NCBI GenBank assembly: GCA_003217835.1 | Contig: QHMQ01000095.1 | Coordinates: 1 to 9,410, forward strand | Source of the DNA: Verrucomicrobiota bacterium | Lineage (GTDB): Bacteria > Verrucomicrobiota > Verrucomicrobiia > Chthoniobacterales > UBA10450 | DNA length: 9,410 nt | Reading direction: 5' to 3' | Part shown: positions 6,897-9,410 of the stretch, piece by piece | Numbering within the stretch: position 1 is the first letter of the stretch | Layout: every line of letters begins with the position of its first letter | The notes under the pieces: generated by a model | What the model was told of the DNA's origin: nothing | Database searches by the model: none | Seen by the model: only the letters and a program-made list of their open reading frames with translations | Position numbers and translations under genes: made by a program

Positions 6897-8027
6897 ATGG
6901 GTAGACCGCTAGTCTCAATTCTCTTACCGTCTCTCAACGCTTGTCAGTTTCTCGACGCACGCATCGAGTCTCTTCTAACCCAAACGTTCTCCAATTGGGA
7001 GGCGATCGTCCTCGATAGCCATTCCAGCGATGGTAGTTGGGAGTTTTTTAAATCGATCGCATCCACTGATTCCCGTTTTCGGCTCTACCAGGTTCCACGG
7101 GATGGGCTTTACGCCGCACTTAACCGGGGCATGCAGCTCGCAAGTGGCGAATTCCTGCACATTGCCACTTGCGACGACACAATGGCTCCGGAGTTTCTCA
7201 CTGATATGCTAAAGGCATACGCCCAATGTCCTGGGGCGGGCATTGCTGTATGCGACCTATTGTTTATCGATCGCAACGGAGATGAGCTTTCGCCTGCGGA
7301 TTTGATTGGCCATTTGACGGTGCGCGCGACTAAGGATTTGTTGAGTTTGGATACCGTTCGCACTTCTGTCCCGGGAGAAATATGCCGTCATCTCAATTAC
7401 CGGCCTGCCCCTCACGATTGCCTGCTGCACTTTGCCGGACGCAGTGTTTATTGTTCTCTAACGCAACTGGTTGTTCGCATGTCGTCCGTAAAAGCGGTGG
7501 CACCGTTTGAAACCAAGATAGGTTCTATTGCTGACTACGAGTGGTTGCTTCGTCTCACCGCTCACGCCGGTTCGGTGCATTTGCCAAGAAAACTGGCAAT
7601 GTGGCGCTATCATGGAAATCAGCTCAGCCTCCATCGAGATGATTCGCGCCTGGGTTCCATGAGGGTGATGGGCGAGCGCACCCTGCGGGGAATTTGCGAG
7701 CGCCAGCCGCGCCTGTTGACTCGGAATGACTGCGAGGCACTCCTGTTACCTTACAAAATTCTAATGGCGCGTTCGGCGATTGGCCGCGTTTATCGCTGGT
7801 TTGAAGCCGCCATTAGACTCTTGTGGATGGTTTTTGACAGGCCTGCCGCCACTTGGCGCGGACTTCGTCGAGCGAAATTTAGATTCGGCACGCGGCGATA
7901 CTCTTTGCTTCCGATGATCTTGCAAGGTATAGGGCTCGCCCCCGAGCGAGCTCACTGTCATTCGGTAAACGTTATGATGGGCCCGCCACGGAAGCAAAGC
8001 GCGGCATTGGGCAATTGCGCGCTGTAG
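6897..8027 (+). CDS. GT2 family glycosyltransferase with C-terminal extension
   Basis: A 376-aa GT-A-fold glycosyltransferase. Seen: VSILLPSLNACQFLDARIESLLTQ-type start at 6-29, nucleotide-binding Asp40 in VLDSHSSDGS, GLYAALNRGMQLASGEF at 70-86, TCDD at 91-94 as the metal-binding DXD equivalent (Thr-Cys replacing the usual Asn-Ser/Thr), and DYEWLLRL at 213-220 for the acceptor/base region, followed by WRYHGNQLS, typical of the family. Residues about 255-376 form an extension of uncertain role, rich in Arg and aromatic residues (YRWFEAAIRLLWMVF), which might lie along the membrane. The ATG at 6897 has no clear Shine-Dalgarno site. It is transcribed alone, convergent with the GT4 gene and divergent from the methyltransferase operon. 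Its sugar specificity cannot be judged. Confidence 0.92.
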   Translation: MGRPLVSILLPSLNACQFLDARIESLLTQTFSNWEAIVLDSHSSDGSWEFFKSIASTDSRFRLYQVPRDGLYAALNRGMQLASGEFLHIATCDDTMAPEFLTDMLKAYAQCPGAGIAVCDLLFIDRNGDELSPADLIGHLTVRATKDLLSLDTVRTSVPGEICRHLNYRPAPHDCLLHFAGRSVYCSLTQLVVRMSSVKAVAPFETKIGSIADYEWLLRLTAHAGSVHLPRKLAMWRYHGNQLSLHRDDSRLGSMRVMGERTLRGICERQPRLLTRNDCEALLLPYKILMARSAIGRVYRWFEAAIRLLWMVFDRPAATWRGLRRAKFRFGTRRYSLLPMILQGIGLAPERAHCHSVNVMMGPPRKQSAALGNCAL

Positions 8028-8160
8028 TGAAGGTGCAGCGCGACCGAATCATTGCGAGTTATGTCCCCAGCGCGCCGCGCCGCCGGGTTTCCGCCTGTCG
8101 CGCGCACGACGACGTTCAGGCTCCTGGAACGGCGGGAACTGAGGCGTGCCACGGCACGGG

Positions 8161-8200
8161 TTGCAAATGCTTGAGAAGCTTCTCGATGTAATCCGAACAC
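8161..8200. repeat. 40-bp direct repeat, copy 1 (downstream of the GT4 stop)
   Basis: This copy matches 8410-8449 at 36 of 40 positions. On the minus strand it reads CSDYIEKLLKHLQ, in the same frame as the GT4 gene, starting just beyond that gene's TAA (8205-8203). The frame then stays open for PVPRHASVPAVPGA and closes at a TGA (8118-8116). It looks like a leftover original or alternative GT4 3' end. Confidence 0.85.
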
Positions 8201-8202
8201 GG

Positions 8203-9402
8203 CTACTTTACTTCACGGCTTCGCAGGACGGGCCGTATGCTAGTGCTGAAGAAACGTGCTACGTAGACGAGGGACCCAATAAATGAAGCGAGCTGAGCGC
8301 TGATCAACCAGACATGATGAGCGCTGATCAACGAGACATGACCAGCGCGAGCGATGAACAAATCAGGTCGGCCACGAATGGCAAAACCGCAGCCAAGATT
8401 GAAAAGGAGTTGCAAATGTTCGAGAAGCCTCTCGATGTAATCCGACCACAAACGAAACTTTCTGGCTCGCGCTTCTACACATAATCGTGCATAAGTTGCC
8501 TGATCTCTGAGCAATTTTTTAATTCCGGCGGCAATCGCATGCTCACTTGTTTGATCGACAATCAAACATCCACCACCGCGGGCAACTTCTCCAAGCGCGC
8601 CGTTTCCGCCACAGACGCACGGTTTGCCATGCCAAAGACTCTCGAGAATCGGAAGACCGAACCCCTCCATGAGGGAAGGATAAACGGTAAACAAGCATTC
8701 TCGATAGGCCTGATGGAGCGTGCGATCGTCCACATGTTTAAGCCAGCGAATAGGTCGCCCGAGTGACTGGAGCCGCCAGGCTTCAAGCGCCACTCTCCTT
8801 CCCCAGTTCGTGCTCGAACCAATGAGTTCAAGTTCGAATTTGACGCCGCTGTCCCATAGTTCTTTGGCCGCATCAAAGAGTCGTATGTGGTTCTTGCGCA
8901 CATTAAAGGAGGATACGTAGAGGATAACTGGCCGCGCGCTATGCGCGGCGGAGCGTTCATTCTCATCAAATTCCAACGGCCAATGCGCCACGAAGGTTTC
9001 TACTCGGGCAGTCACGTCATTTCGGTTCCAGAATTCAAAGAGATCGGCGCGTGATTGGTTTGAAACACAGATCACGAGATCAAACGCTGCGAGCGACTTG
9101 ATGTAATTCCGAAACTTTTTCATTCGACGCTCCGATAAAAAGGACAATCGCAGGTCCGCAGCATCGTGGAAGATCGCGACAGACCGCGCTCCGGTTCGTC
9201 GTGCCATTTCCGGCAACTTCTGCATTCGGCGATCAGTAAACGTGGCCGGCACGAAAAGTACATCGTCATCTTGCAATAGGGTAAACATGTCGACGCTGCC
9301 GTTGCGGAGCAGACGCAGGAATTCGTGCGGCAAATCTTCCCTTGCATGAGGATGGCTTATCGGACGATTGTAACGCCGAAACGGCGTTCTCAGGTACTCC
9401 AT
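8203..9402 (-). CDS. GT4 family glycosyltransferase with extra hydrophobic tail (N-terminus probably outside window)
   Basis: A GT-B-fold retaining glycosyltransferase, 399 aa from the ATG at 9402. Seen: ICVSNQSRADL at 111-121, the start of the donor-binding domain VILYVSSFNVRKNH at 159-172, and the EX7E motif EGFGLPILE at 246-254 inside YPSLMEGFGLPILESLWHGKP. The typical last helix, LWSDYIERLLEHLQ, lies at 318-331. About 68 further residues follow, including a hydrophobic stretch (VWLISAQLASFIGSLVYVARFF, about 364-385) that could sit in or on the membrane; this is unusual for the family. The frame remains open upstream of the ATG to the window edge, there is no Shine-Dalgarno site, and the N-domain seems a few tens of residues short. 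The true start therefore probably lies beyond 9410. Sugar specificity is unknown. Confidence 0.9.
   Translation of the reverse strand: MEYLRTPFRRYNRPISHPHAREDLPHEFLRLLRNGSVDMFTLLQDDDVLFVPATFTDRRMQKLPEMARRTGARSVAIFHDAADLRLSFLSERRMKKFRNYIKSLAAFDLVICVSNQSRADLFEFWNRNDVTARVETFVAHWPLEFDENERSAAHSARPVILYVSSFNVRKNHIRLFDAAKELWDSGVKFELELIGSSTNWGRRVALEAWRLQSLGRPIRWLKHVDDRTLHQAYRECLFTVYPSLMEGFGLPILESLWHGKPCVCGGNGALGEVARGGGCLIVDQTSEHAIAAGIKKLLRDQATYARLCVEARARKFRLWSDYIERLLEHLQLLFNLGCGFAIRGRPDLFIARAGHVSLISAHHVWLISAQLASFIGSLVYVARFFSTSIRPVLRSREVK
8295..8342. repeat. Tandem 24-bp repeat within the GT4 tail
   Basis: Two adjacent 24-bp units, 8295-8318 and 8319-8342, differ at only two positions; each begins GAGCGCTGATCAAC. 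A degraded third start (CAGCGCGAGC) follows. Read in the GT4 frame, the units encode the related peptides around HVSLISA and HVWLISA. The unit equals eight codons, so copy number changes keep the frame. With only two units and no spacers, this is not a CRISPR array. Confidence 0.85.
8410..8449. repeat. 40-bp direct repeat, copy 2 (inside GT4)
   Basis: The partner of 8161-8200. On the minus strand it encodes WSDYIERLLEHLQ, the usual final helix of the GT4 fold. The two copies are 249 bp apart, exactly 83 codons, so both are read in one frame. Confidence 0.85.
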
Positions 9403-9410
9403 TTCGCGTG

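Noticed and set aside
8145..8158. Possible terminator hairpin (CGTGC / GCACG) between the convergent GT2 and GT4 genes
   Set aside because: The stem is only five pairs and no T-run follows on either strand.
8116..8205. Stop-codon readthrough of the GT4 TAA into the downstream in-frame copy
   Set aside because: The frame does continue, but nothing in the sequence indicates programmed readthrough; a leftover 3' end after rearrangement explains it more simply.
8295..8342. Possible CRISPR-like repeats
   Set aside because: Only two adjacent units with no spacers, lying inside an open coding frame.

Overview
The window looks like part of a surface-polysaccharide (O-antigen or similar) locus of a Gram-negative bacterium that uses the ABC-transporter export route. 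I see no rRNA, tRNA, transposase, integrase or CRISPR array. Taxonomy cannot be fixed from the sequence. The moderate-to-high GC content, rare Shine-Dalgarno sites and crowded, divergent glycosyltransferases would suit a soil lineage such as Verrucomicrobia or Acidobacteria, but that is a guess.

Layout, left to right. (1) At the left edge, on the minus strand, is the partial 3'-ward body of a glycosyltransferase-like protein with a DD-x-WISG motif, running off the window. (2) On the plus strand are an ABC-2 permease (Wzm-like) and its ATPase (Wzt-like, without the C-terminal carbohydrate-binding domain). (3) On the minus strand, about 6149 to 2177, is a tight three-gene operon: a SAM methyltransferase with an N-terminal Cys cluster and a C-terminal coiled coil, then a GT2 glycosyltransferase, then a two-domain GT4-GT2 fusion. 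The fusion starts at a TTG with a near-perfect Shine-Dalgarno site, and its 3' end overlaps the Wzt-like gene tail-to-tail by 50 bp. (4) About 750 bp follow without a convincing gene; they contain a GC-rich hairpin just upstream of the methyltransferase. (5) On the plus strand is another GT2 glycosyltransferase. (6) On the minus strand, reaching the right edge, is a GT4 glycosyltransferase with an unusual hydrophobic tail. That tail is encoded by a segment bracketed by a 40-bp direct repeat in the same reading frame.

How the genes may work together. The glycosyltransferases would build the glycan on a lipid carrier at the cytoplasmic face of the inner membrane, the methyltransferase would modify or cap it, and the permease/ATPase pair would export it. 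A methyltransferase carrying a coiled coil beside an ABC exporter recalls the chain-terminating, length-measuring WbdD of E. coli O9a. A tandem 21-bp repeat in this coil encodes two near-identical heptads, which makes a small molecular-ruler idea worth testing. The repeated strand switches (-,+,-,+,-), the overlap, the truncated gene at the left edge and the repeat-bracketed tail point to a mosaic, recombining locus.
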